A DNA stretch of 45,135 nt from Micromonospora chalcea (GTDB lineage: Bacteria > Actinomycetota > Actinomycetes > Mycobacteriales > Micromonosporaceae). Every line of letters begins with the position of its first letter. The first letter of the stretch is position 1. The stretch spans positions 1 to 45,135 of the forward strand of contig NZ_MAGP01000135.1 of assembly GCF_002926165.1 (NCBI RefSeq), in the 5' to 3' direction. A program made the translations under genes and the position numbers. Under the pieces are notes generated by a model that was not told the DNA's origin, made no database searches, and saw only the letters and a list, made by a program, of their open reading frames with translations. This document shows positions 7,458 to 14,409 of this stretch, piece after piece.

Positions 7458-8156
7458 ATGGCTTACGACGCGACCACGCTGCCCGACGTCTCCGGGCTGA
7501 CCGTCGGCATCATCGGTGGCACCGGCGACCAGGGACGAGGTCTCGCCTACCGGTTGGCCCGCGCCGGGCAGAGCGTGCTGATCGGCTCCCGCACCGCGGA
7601 GCGGGCCTCCCAGGCCGCCGCCGAGATCGCCGCCCTGCCCGGAGTGCCCGAGGGCGCCGTCGTCTCCGGCGGCGACAACGAGGACGTGGCCCGGCGCAGC
7701 GACGTGGTGATCGTCGCGGTGCCGTGGGACGGGCACGCGGCCACCGTCGCCGCGCTCGCCGAGCCGCTGGCCGGCAAGATCGTGGTGGACTGCGTCAACC
7801 CGCTCGGCTTCGACAAGCAGGGCCCGTACGCACTCGACGTACCAGAGGGCAGCGCGGTGCAGCAGGCCGCCGGGCTGCTGCCCGAGTCCCGGGTGTGCGC
7901 CGCGTTCAACCACGTCAGCGCGCCGCTGCTGGCCGACCCGCAGATCGACCGGATCGACCTCGACGTGCTGATCTGCACCGAGGACCGGGAGGTGGCCGGC
8001 GTGGTGGCCGCGCTGGCCGCGCGGATCCCCGGGATGCGGGGCATCTACGCCGGCCGGCTGCGCAACGCCCACCAGATCGAGGCGTTCACCGCCAACCTGA
8101 TCGCGATCAACAAGCGCTACAAGGCGCACGCCGGCATCCGCGTCACCGACCTCTGA
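7458..8156 (+). CDS. npdG: NADPH-dependent F420 reductase
   Basis: A 232-aa F420H2:NADP+ oxidoreductase, which moves hydride between coenzyme F420 and NADP in the cytoplasm. The N-terminal Rossmann motif GIIGGTGDQGRGLAYRLARA is followed by IGSRTAERA, which binds the NADP 2'-phosphate. The conserved VIVAVPWDGH and VDCVNPLGFD segments and the C-terminal NAHQIEAFTANLIAIN complete the family pattern. ATG 7458 has GAGGATGAG just upstream. Length and motifs match the family throughout. It is convergent with panB across a palindromic repeat. Confidence 0.92.
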   Translation: MAYDATTLPDVSGLTVGIIGGTGDQGRGLAYRLARAGQSVLIGSRTAERASQAAAEIAALPGVPEGAVVSGGDNEDVARRSDVVIVAVPWDGHAATVAALAEPLAGKIVVDCVNPLGFDKQGPYALDVPEGSAVQQAAGLLPESRVCAAFNHVSAPLLADPQIDRIDLDVLICTEDREVAGVVAALAARIPGMRGIYAGRLRNAHQIEAFTANLIAINKRYKAHAGIRVTDL

Positions 8157-8170
8157 ACTGCCGCCCGCCG

Positions 8171-8186
8171 CGCGCCGCGCGGCGCG
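8171..8186. terminator. GC palindrome after npdG
   Basis: A perfect 16-bp palindrome, CGCGCCGCGCGGCGCG, lies 15 nt after the npdG stop. It sits beside the 8195-8250 repeat and probably helps end transcription. Confidence 0.4.
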
Positions 8187-8194
8187 CGGCGCGT

Positions 8195-8250
8195 GTTAAG
8201 AAGGGGCCCCTCCTCTACGCCAGGCGTTAAGAAGGGGCCCTTCCTTACAC
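8195..8250. repeat. Tandem pair of GTTAAGAAGGGGCCC palindromic repeats
   Basis: Two copies of GTTAAGAAGGGGCCC (8195 and 8226) are each followed by an inverted, partly degenerate CCCTTCCTTAC-type arm, separated by CTACGCCAGGC. Each copy can fold as a hairpin. They lie between the convergent npdG and panB genes. From memory this resembles an intergenic element repeated widely in Micromonosporaceae genomes; this window alone shows only the two tandem copies. Confidence 0.7.
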
Positions 8251-8252
8251 CC

Positions 8253-9098
8253 TCAGAAGGTGTGCTCGGCCGCGGGGAAATCGCCGCCGCGTACCTCGTC
8301 GGCGAACCGGCGGGTGGCGTCGGTGAGCGCGCCCGCCAGGTCGGCGTAGCGCTTGACGAAACGGGGCGCCCGGCCGGTCCGCAGCCCGGCCATGTCCTGC
8401 CACACCAGCACCTGCCCGTCGGTGTCCGGGCCGGCCCCGATGCCGACGGTGGGGATGGCCAGCTCGGCGGTGACCCGCTTGGCGACCTCGCCCGGCACCA
8501 TCTCCAGCACCACCGCGAACGCGCCCGCCTCGGCCACCGCCCGCGCGTCGGCGAGCACCTCCTCGGCCGCCTCGCCCCGGCCCTGCACCCGGTAGCCGCC
8601 GAGCGTGTGCTCGCTCTGCGGGGTGAAGCCGATGTGTGCCATCACCGGGATGCCGGCGCCGGTGATGGCCTCGATCTGGGCCGCGCAGCGCCGTCCGCCC
8701 TCCAGCTTCACCGCGTGGCAGCCGCCCTCCTTCATGAACCGCACCGCGGTGCGCAGCGCCTGCGCCGGGCCCTCCTCGTACGAGCCGAACGGCAGGTCGC
8801 CGACGATCAGCGACTGCTTCGTGGCGCGTACCACGGCGCGGACCAGCGGCAGCAGCTCCTCGGCGGTCACCGGCAGCGTGGTCTCGTAGCCGAACACGTT
8901 GTTCGCCGCCGAGTCGCCGACCAGCAGCACCGGGATGCCCGCCTGGTCGAAGATCGAGGCGGTGTACTGGTCGTACGAGGTGAGCATCGCCCAGCGCTCG
9001 CCGCGCTCCTTGGCGGCGATCAGGTCGCGGGTGCGTACCCGCCGGGTTGCCGGGCCGCCGTAGAGCGCCGTCACCTCGGCCGGGGTGGACTCCACCAT
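8253..9098 (-). CDS. panB: 3-methyl-2-oxobutanoate hydroxymethyltransferase
   Basis: A 281-aa ketopantoate hydroxymethyltransferase, the first committed step of pantothenate and CoA synthesis (alpha-ketoisovalerate plus methylene-THF to ketopantoate). It shows MLTSYDQYTASIFDQAGIPV, the metal-binding LLVGDSAANNVFGYETT, GGCHAVKLEGG and MAHIGFTPQSEHTLGGY, all diagnostic. ATG 9098 has a strong GGAAGGAG ribosome-binding site. It is downstream of nadE on the same strand with a 119-nt gap. In M. tuberculosis panB also sits beside the glnE-glnA2 region. Confidence 0.97.
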   Translation of the reverse strand: MVESTPAEVTALYGGPATRRVRTRDLIAAKERGERWAMLTSYDQYTASIFDQAGIPVLLVGDSAANNVFGYETTLPVTAEELLPLVRAVVRATKQSLIVGDLPFGSYEEGPAQALRTAVRFMKEGGCHAVKLEGGRRCAAQIEAITGAGIPVMAHIGFTPQSEHTLGGYRVQGRGEAAEEVLADARAVAEAGAFAVVLEMVPGEVAKRVTAELAIPTVGIGAGPDTDGQVLVWQDMAGLRTGRAPRFVKRYADLAGALTDATRRFADEVRGGDFPAAEHTF

Positions 9099-9217
9099 GA
9101 CAATCTCCTTCCTCGAGGCCGCGCACGCGGTCCCCGGGTTCCCCGCGATCGTCGCACCGGGCGACGGCCCGCGGGCAGATCGGAGTGGAGGATGTCACTC
9201 CCCGGCCGGGGGAGCGG

Positions 9218-10978
9218 TCAGCCGTCCTCGCGCCACCGGTTGGTGATCGGCAGCCGCCGGTCCCGCCCGAACGCCTTCATGGAGATCTTGGTGCCGGGCG
9301 CGGACTGCCGTCGCTTGTACTCGGCGGTATCCACCATCCGCAGCACCTTGTCCACCACGGCCGGGTCGTGGCCGGACTCGACCAGGCCGTCGCGGCCCAG
9401 GTCGCCGTCGACGTAGCCGATGAGGATCGGGTCGAGCACGTCGTAGTCGGGCAGCGTGTCGCTGTCGAGCTGGCCGGGGCTCAGCTCGGCCGACGGCGGC
9501 TTGCCGATCGAGTTCTCCGGGATCGGCGGCGTCTGCCCGCGCCGTGCCGCGTCGGCGTTGCGCCACTTCGCCAGCCGCCACACCAGCGTCTTCCAGACGT
9601 CCTTGACCGGGTTGTAGCCGCCCACCGAGTCGCCGTAGAGCGTCGAGTAGCCCACCGCCAGCTCGCTCTTGTTGCCGGTGGTGAGCACCAGGTGGCCCTC
9701 CTGGTTCGACAGCGCCATGAGGATCACGCCGCGTACCCGGGCCTGGAGGTTCTCCACCGCCACCCCGGACAGCGACATGTTCGCCAGGAACGTGTCCACC
9801 ATCGGCTGGATCGGCTCGACCCGGTAGTCCAGGCCGGTGCGCTTGGCCAGGTCCTCCGCGTCGGTGCGGGAGTGCTCGGAGGAGTGCTGGCTGGGCATCG
9901 AGACGCCGACGACCCGCTCCGGGCCGACCGCGTCCACGGCGATGGCCGCCGCCACCGCCGAGTCGATGCCGCCGGACAGGCCGAGCACCACCGACGGGAA
10001 GCGGTTCTTGTCGACGTAGTCGCGCAGGCCCAGCACCAGCGCGTGCCACACCTCGGCCTCGTCGGCGACCGGCTCGATGATCCCGCCGTCCGCAGCCGGT
10101 CCGGGCGGCGTGGCCGGGATCGTCGCCACCTCGCCCCGGACCACCCGCATGCCGTCACTGAGCCCACCGGCCTCGCCGGGCGTCCCGGCCGCCGCCGGCA
10201 GCTCCAGGTCGTGCACCAGGAGGTGCTCGACGAACTGCGGCGCCCGGGCCAGCAGCGTGCCGTCCGCGGCGACGATCATCGAGTCGCCGTCGTAGACCAG
10301 TTCGTCCTGGCCGCCGACCATGTTCACGTACGCGATCGCGGCCCCGGCCTCGGCGGCGCGCCGGCGCACCAGCGGCAGCCGCACGTCGTCCTTGTTCAGC
10401 TCGTACGGCGAGCCGTTGATGCTCAGCACCAGCCCGACGCCGGCCTGCCGCGCCGCCGCGAAGGGCCCACCGGCCTGCCACAGGTCCTCGCAGATGGTCA
10501 GCGCCACGTCCACCCCGCCGACGCGCACCACGGTGAGCGTGTCACCGGGGACGAAGTAGCGGTCCTCGTCGAACACGCCGTAGTTGGGCAGGTGGTGCTT
10601 GAAGTAGGTGGCGACGACCTCGCCCCGGTGCAGCAGCGCCGCCGCGTTGCGGGCGCCCCTGCCCGGCTCCGCGTCGGAGCTGACCTGCGGCGGGCCGTCG
10701 GCGTCCAGGTAGCCGACCAGGACCGGCAGGTCACCGTGGCCGTCGGCGGCGAGGTCGGCGGCGAGCCGGTGCAGCGCGGCCCGGGACGCGGCCACGAACG
10801 AGCGGCGGAAGACCAGGTCCTCGACCGGGTAGCCGGTCAGCATCAGCTCGGGGAACAGGACGAGCTGGGCGCCGGAGCCGGCCGCCTGGCGGGTCCACTC
10901 GCGGACCAGGCCGGCGTTGCCGGCGAGGTCGCCTACCGTCGGGTTGACCTGGCACAGAGCGAGACGCAGGGTGGGCAT
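9218..10978 (-). CDS. nadE: Glutamine-dependent NAD+ synthetase
   Basis: A 586-aa two-domain enzyme: an N-terminal nitrilase-type glutaminase and a C-terminal ATP-dependent NAD synthetase that amidates deamido-NAD. The glutaminase triad is visible as Glu in LFPELMLTGYP, Lys in YFKHHLPNYG and Cys in LTICEDLWQ. The synthetase has the ATP pyrophosphatase loop LGLSGGIDSA at about residue 318 and TGNKSELAVGYSTLYGD further on. Length is usual for the short glutamine-dependent form (about 580 aa; the mycobacterial type is longer). ATG 10978 is preceded by GGGGGAAGATGAGG. Confidence 0.95.
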   Translation of the reverse strand: MPTLRLALCQVNPTVGDLAGNAGLVREWTRQAAGSGAQLVLFPELMLTGYPVEDLVFRRSFVAASRAALHRLAADLAADGHGDLPVLVGYLDADGPPQVSSDAEPGRGARNAAALLHRGEVVATYFKHHLPNYGVFDEDRYFVPGDTLTVVRVGGVDVALTICEDLWQAGGPFAAARQAGVGLVLSINGSPYELNKDDVRLPLVRRRAAEAGAAIAYVNMVGGQDELVYDGDSMIVAADGTLLARAPQFVEHLLVHDLELPAAAGTPGEAGGLSDGMRVVRGEVATIPATPPGPAADGGIIEPVADEAEVWHALVLGLRDYVDKNRFPSVVLGLSGGIDSAVAAAIAVDAVGPERVVGVSMPSQHSSEHSRTDAEDLAKRTGLDYRVEPIQPMVDTFLANMSLSGVAVENLQARVRGVILMALSNQEGHLVLTTGNKSELAVGYSTLYGDSVGGYNPVKDVWKTLVWRLAKWRNADAARRGQTPPIPENSIGKPPSAELSPGQLDSDTLPDYDVLDPILIGYVDGDLGRDGLVESGHDPAVVDKVLRMVDTAEYKRRQSAPGTKISMKAFGRDRRLPITNRWREDG

Positions 10979-11092
10979 GTCCTCATCTTCCCCCAGCCCT
11001 CCCGGCCGAATCCGACCGGTTGGGGCAGACAGGCGTGCCGGCCCGCGCGTCCCAGCGCGGCGGACACGGCGGGACGGCCGGCCGGGGAGGGC

Positions 11093-11108
11093 GTAACGTC
11101 GGCGTAAC
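11093..11108. promoter_or_regulatory. GTAAC-n6-GTAAC repeat upstream of glnA2
   Basis: Two GTAAC boxes are spaced by exactly 6 nt, 77 nt before the glnA2 start, and a third GTAAC lies at 11169-11173. The spacing matches GlnR half-sites (GTnAC-n6-GAAAC), but the second box is a poor match. Weak candidate nitrogen-control site. Confidence 0.25.
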
Positions 11109-11184
11109 GAGCCCGGTGGAGACTGGGCGGTCAGGCCGAGCCGGCCCGGCGCCGGTGCGGACGTACGTGTAACGAGGGGTGGAA

Positions 11185-12534
11185 GTGGACCGTCAGCAGG
11201 AGTTCGTCCTCCGTACGCTGGAAGAGCGGGACATCCGTTTCGTCCGGCTGTGGTTCACCGATGTGCTCGGCACGCTCAAGAGCGTCTCGGTGGCCCCGGC
11301 GGAGCTGGAGGCGGCCTTCGACGAGGGCATCGGTTTCGACGGCTCCGCGATCGAGGGCTTCGCCCGGGTCTTCGAGTCGGACATGGTCGCCATGCCGGAC
11401 CCGACGACGTTCCAGGTCTTCCCGTTCGAGGGCGGCGTCAGCGGCGAGAGCGCCCGGATGTTCTGCGACATCTCGCTGCCCGACGGCAGCCCGTCCTGGG
11501 CCGACCCGAGGCACGTGCTGCGCCGCATGCTCTCCCGCGCCGCCGACAAGGGCTTCACGTTCTACACCCACCCGGAGATCGAGTTCTTCCTGCTGGAGAA
11601 CGGCCCGCAGGACGGCTCGGTGCCGATCCCGGTGGACACCGGCGGCTACTTCGAGCACACCACGCACGCCGTCGCGCGGGACTTCCGCCGCCAGGCGGTG
11701 CTGGCGCTGGAGCGGATCGGCATCTCGGTGGAGTACAGCCACCACGAGGTCGCCCCCGGCCAGCAGGAGATCGACCTGCGCTACGCCGACGCGCTCACCA
11801 CCGCCGACAACATCATGACCTTCCGGCACGTGGTGAAGGAGGTCGCGCTCTCCACCGGCGTGCAGGCCAGCTTCATGCCGAAGCCGTTCACCGACCAGCC
11901 CGGCAACGGCATGCACACCCACCTGTCGCTGTTCGAGGGGGAGCGCAACGCGTTCCACGACGCCGGTGACCCGATGAAGCTGTCGAAGGTCGCCAAGTCG
12001 TTCATCGCCGGGCTGCTCACCCACGCGCGGGAGTACACCGCGGTGACGAACCAGTGGGTCAACTCGTACAAGCGGCTGTTCCCGCAGGCGCTGCCGGACC
12101 GGATCACCGAGAGCCCCGCGTACGTCTGCTGGGGTCACCTGAACCGGTCGGCGCTGGTGCGGGTGCCCGCGTACGGCAAGCCGAACTCGGCCCGGGTCGA
12201 GGTCCGCTCGCTGGACTCCGCGACCAACCCCTACCTGGCGTTCGCGGTGATGCTCGGCGCCGGCCTCAAGGGCATCGAGGAGGGGTACGAGCTGCCGCCG
12301 GGCGCCGAGGACGACGTCTGGTCGCTGAGCAGCGCGGAGCGCCGCGCCATGGGCTACGAGGCGCTGCCGGAGAACCTGGCCGAGGCGATCGACGTGATGG
12401 CCGGCTCCGAACTGGTCGCCGAGGTGCTCGGCGAGCACGTCTTCGACTTCTTCCTGCGCAACAAGCGGGCCGAGTGGGAGCAGTACCGCCGCGAGGTCAC
12501 CCCGTACGAGCGGCAGCGCTACCTGTCTCTCTAG
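11185..12534 (+). CDS. glnA2: Glutamine synthetase, GlnA2 type
   Basis: A 449-aa type I glutamine synthetase homologue, colinear with my recollection of M. tuberculosis GlnA2: it begins DRQQEFVLRTLEERDIRFVR and ends VTPYERQRYLSL. Catalytic motifs include FDGSAIEGFARV, the metal-binding HPEIEFFLLE, HHEVAPGQQEID and MPKPF...GNGMHTHLS. At the position where adenylylated GSI has its tyrosine, the sequence reads EDDVWSLSSAERRAMGY, so the target Tyr is replaced by Trp. It should therefore escape GlnE control. GTG 11185 has GAGGGG 5 nt upstream and gives the family N-terminus; GTG 11179 is the alternative. Confidence 0.93.
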   Translation: MDRQQEFVLRTLEERDIRFVRLWFTDVLGTLKSVSVAPAELEAAFDEGIGFDGSAIEGFARVFESDMVAMPDPTTFQVFPFEGGVSGESARMFCDISLPDGSPSWADPRHVLRRMLSRAADKGFTFYTHPEIEFFLLENGPQDGSVPIPVDTGGYFEHTTHAVARDFRRQAVLALERIGISVEYSHHEVAPGQQEIDLRYADALTTADNIMTFRHVVKEVALSTGVQASFMPKPFTDQPGNGMHTHLSLFEGERNAFHDAGDPMKLSKVAKSFIAGLLTHAREYTAVTNQWVNSYKRLFPQALPDRITESPAYVCWGHLNRSALVRVPAYGKPNSARVEVRSLDSATNPYLAFAVMLGAGLKGIEEGYELPPGAEDDVWSLSSAERRAMGYEALPENLAEAIDVMAGSELVAEVLGEHVFDFFLRNKRAEWEQYRREVTPYERQRYLSL

Positions 12535-12546
12535 ATCATCCTGGCG

Positions 12547-12572
12547 CGGTGCCGCTATCGTCTGCGGCACCG
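12547..12572. terminator. Hairpin after glnA2
   Basis: 9-bp perfect arms (CGGTGCCGC / GCGGCACCG) with an 8-nt loop lie 13 nt after the glnA2 stop. Confidence 0.5.
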
Positions 12573-12613
12573 TCCCGGCACCTGGCCGGGCGGGTGAGCC
12601 GGGGAGGCGTTGG

Positions 12614-13039
12614 GTGCTGGGAGACCTGCTCGACGGGGCGTGGCAGAGCATCGTGTTCGGGATCGTCGGGGTGGCGCTGATGGCCGCCGGATTCCTGCTC
12701 GTGGATGTGCTCACCCCGGGCAAGCTGCGGGAGCTGATCTGGGTACGCCGCAACGGCAACGCCGCGCTGCTGCTCGCCGCGAACCAGCTCGGCATCGCCG
12801 GCATCGTCTTCACCGCCGTGCTGACCAGCTACAGCTCGTTCACCAAGGGGCTCGCCTCCACTGTGGTCTTCGGGCTGGTCGGCCTGCTGGTGATGGCGCT
12901 GGCGTTCCTGGTGCTGGACCTGCTCACCCCAGGTCGGCTGGGCGACGTCATCGCCGCCGAGGAGCCGCACCCGGCCGCCAAGGTCAGCGCCGCCACCCAC
13001 TTCGGCGCCGCGCTGATCGTCTGCGCCTGCATCGCGTGA
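12614..13039 (+). CDS. DUF350 family membrane protein
   Basis: A 141-aa protein with four transmembrane segments arranged as an internal duplication. FGIVGVALMAAGFLLVDVLT plus PGKLRELI is repeated as FGLVGLLVMALAFLVLDLLT plus PGRLGDVI, and this two-fold repeat is characteristic of DUF350. Function is unknown; homologues often lie near glutathionylspermidine-synthase-like or stress genes. GTG 12614 follows GGGGAGGCG. It is downstream of glnA2, separated by a hairpin, and could be read through from it. Confidence 0.8.
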   Translation: MLGDLLDGAWQSIVFGIVGVALMAAGFLLVDVLTPGKLRELIWVRRNGNAALLLAANQLGIAGIVFTAVLTSYSSFTKGLASTVVFGLVGLLVMALAFLVLDLLTPGRLGDVIAAEEPHPAAKVSAATHFGAALIVCACIA

Positions 13040-13048
13040 GCGGTGTCG

Positions 13049-13074
13049 CACCCCCGGGTTAGCGTCCGGGGGTG
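13049..13074 (+). promoter_or_regulatory. Leaderless promoter inside a 9-bp inverted repeat
   Basis: Arms CACCCCCGG (13049-13057) and CCGGGGGTG (13066-13074) flank the loop GTTAGCGT. The loop holds a -10-like TAGCGT (13060-13065), 6 nt before GTG 13072. The right arm contains the start codon. This is a likely operator for autoregulation of the WYL gene, and could also be a 5'-end hairpin. Confidence 0.5.
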
Positions 13075-13764
13075 AACCGCACCGATCGCCTCTACGCCCT
13101 GGTCGAGGAGCTGCGGGCGGTGTCGCCGCGCCCGCGCAGCTCGAGCTGGCTGGCCCGCCGCTTCGAGGTCAGCACCCGCACCGTCGAGCGGGACATCTCC
13201 GCGTTGCAGGGCGCGGGCGTGCCGATCTGGGCCGAGCCGGGCCGCACCGGCGGCTACGTCGTCGACCGGGCGCGCACGCTCCCGCCGGTCAACCTGACGG
13301 CGGCCGAGGCCGTGGCGATGGCCGTCGCGCTGCACCGGCTCGGCGGCTCCCCGTTCGCCGCGGCGGCCGGCGCCGCGCTGCGCAAGCTGGTCGCGGTGAT
13401 GCCGCCGGCCGCGGTGGCCGAGGCGCACCGGCTCGCCGGCCGGGTGCACCTGGTGGGCGACGGGCCGGGCACGCCCGTCCCGGCCGTCGTCGCCGACGCG
13501 GTCGCCGCCGGGCGGGTGCTGCGCCTGCGGTACGCCGACCGCGACGGCGCCGACTCGGCACGCGACGTGGAGCCGCTGGCCTACCTGGGCAACTCGGTGC
13601 ACTGGTATCTGGTCGCCTGGTGCCGGCTGCGCGACGGTGTGCGCTGCTTCCGCACCGACCGGATCCGCTCGGTGCGCCCGCTCGCCGAGCCGGTGACCCG
13701 GGAGTGGCGTGCTGACGACCTCGACGTGCCGGTCGACCGGGTGCGCCCGCTCACGCTGGTCTGA
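13072..13764 (+). CDS. HTH/WYL domain transcriptional regulator (YafY-like)
   Basis: A 230-aa regulator. The N-terminal DeoR/HTH_11 winged helix (RLYALVEELRAVSPRPRSSS, then LARRFEVSTRTVERDISAL) occupies residues 3-50. The C-terminal WYL domain begins at about residue 130; SVHWYLVAWCRLRDGVRCFR carries the WYL core (here WYLVAW) and the ligand-sensing arginines. The gene is probably leaderless. It is followed 97 nt later by a VOC-family gene behind a short palindrome. A YafY regulator beside a glyoxalase-like gene is a common actinobacterial arrangement, so the VOC gene is the likely target. Confidence 0.9.
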   Translation: MNRTDRLYALVEELRAVSPRPRSSSWLARRFEVSTRTVERDISALQGAGVPIWAEPGRTGGYVVDRARTLPPVNLTAAEAVAMAVALHRLGGSPFAAAAGAALRKLVAVMPPAAVAEAHRLAGRVHLVGDGPGTPVPAVVADAVAAGRVLRLRYADRDGADSARDVEPLAYLGNSVHWYLVAWCRLRDGVRCFRTDRIRSVRPLAEPVTREWRADDLDVPVDRVRPLTLV

Positions 13765-13780
13765 TCCCTGTGGAAACACC

Positions 13781-13799
13781 GACAGGACGCTGTCGTGTC
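13781..13799. promoter_or_regulatory. Candidate operator between WYL regulator and VOC gene
   Basis: The imperfect palindrome GACAG-GACG-CTGTC, with a flanking TGTC, lies 63 nt before the VOC start. Its position suits an operator for the WYL protein. Confidence 0.35.
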
Positions 13800-13861
13800 C
13801 CGGTACCACGCTGATTCCTGACGACGCCGGCCGACCGCCGGCGCGAACCTCAGGAGGAAGC

Positions 13862-14227
13862 ATGTCCAGCACGCCCGTGACCTGGTTCGAGATCAGCTCC
13901 GACCGCCCGGACGAGGCGCAGCGGTTCTACGCCGACCTGTTCGGCTGGAGTTTCGAGGAGCAGGGCGGCCCGGCCGGGTCGTACCGGCAGACGACCGCCG
14001 GCGGTGAGCGGGGGATCGGCGGCGCGATCCGGGGCACCGACGCCGGCAACTACGCGATCTTCTACGCCGAGGTGGCGGACGTCGCGGAGACCTGCCGCCG
14101 GGCCGAGGCGACCGGCGGCGTCGTGGTGACGGGGCCGGTGACCACGCCGGCCGGTCTGGTGCGGGCTCTGTTGCGCGACCCGTCGGGCAATCTGCTCGGC
14201 GTCTTCACCCCGCCGGCCGGCGGCTGA
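13862..14227 (+). CDS. VOC (glyoxalase/bleomycin resistance) family protein
   Basis: A 121-aa vicinal-oxygen-chelate protein with two beta-alpha-beta-beta-beta modules: VTWFEISSDRPDEAQRFYAD, then LFGWSFEEQGG, and later YAIFYAEVADVAET with LLRDPSGNLLGVF. Members bind metal or small hydrophobic ligands; the substrate is unknown. A strong ribosome-binding site (CAGGAGGAAG) precedes ATG 13862. It lies directly behind the WYL regulator. Confidence 0.88.
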   Translation: MSSTPVTWFEISSDRPDEAQRFYADLFGWSFEEQGGPAGSYRQTTAGGERGIGGAIRGTDAGNYAIFYAEVADVAETCRRAEATGGVVVTGPVTTPAGLVRALLRDPSGNLLGVFTPPAGG

Positions 14228-14311
14228 CCCCGGTCCGTCCACCCGTGGCGGCCGGCCACGGTGGAGCGACGGCGGGCGAGAGACCGGTCGATGTCGGGTC
14301 CGGTGATCGCC

Positions 14312-14363
14312 GGAGAGGATCTTGGATGCGCCCCCTACCTCGGGTTATGTTCAAGATCCTCCG
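14312..14363 (+). promoter_or_regulatory. Promoter with flanking inverted repeat, M28 peptidase gene
   Basis: A -35-like TTGGAT (14322-14327) and a -10-like TATGTT (14346-14351) are spaced by 18 nt. Inverted arms GGATCTTGGA (14317-14326) and TTCAAGATCC (14350-14359), with one mismatch, cover both elements, so a dimeric regulator could block the promoter. Confidence 0.4.
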
Positions 14364-14409
14364 AGTCGGACGGCCAACACCGGCCGGCTCGCACAGTCAG
14401 GAGAAGCGT

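Noticed and set aside
4925..7459. Very long open frame (844 codons) on the minus strand across the histone-like, RNB and small genes
   Set aside because: It is antisense to two well-supported genes; its composition (Arg/Gly/Leu repeats) is the mirror of AKKT codons and GC-rich third positions.
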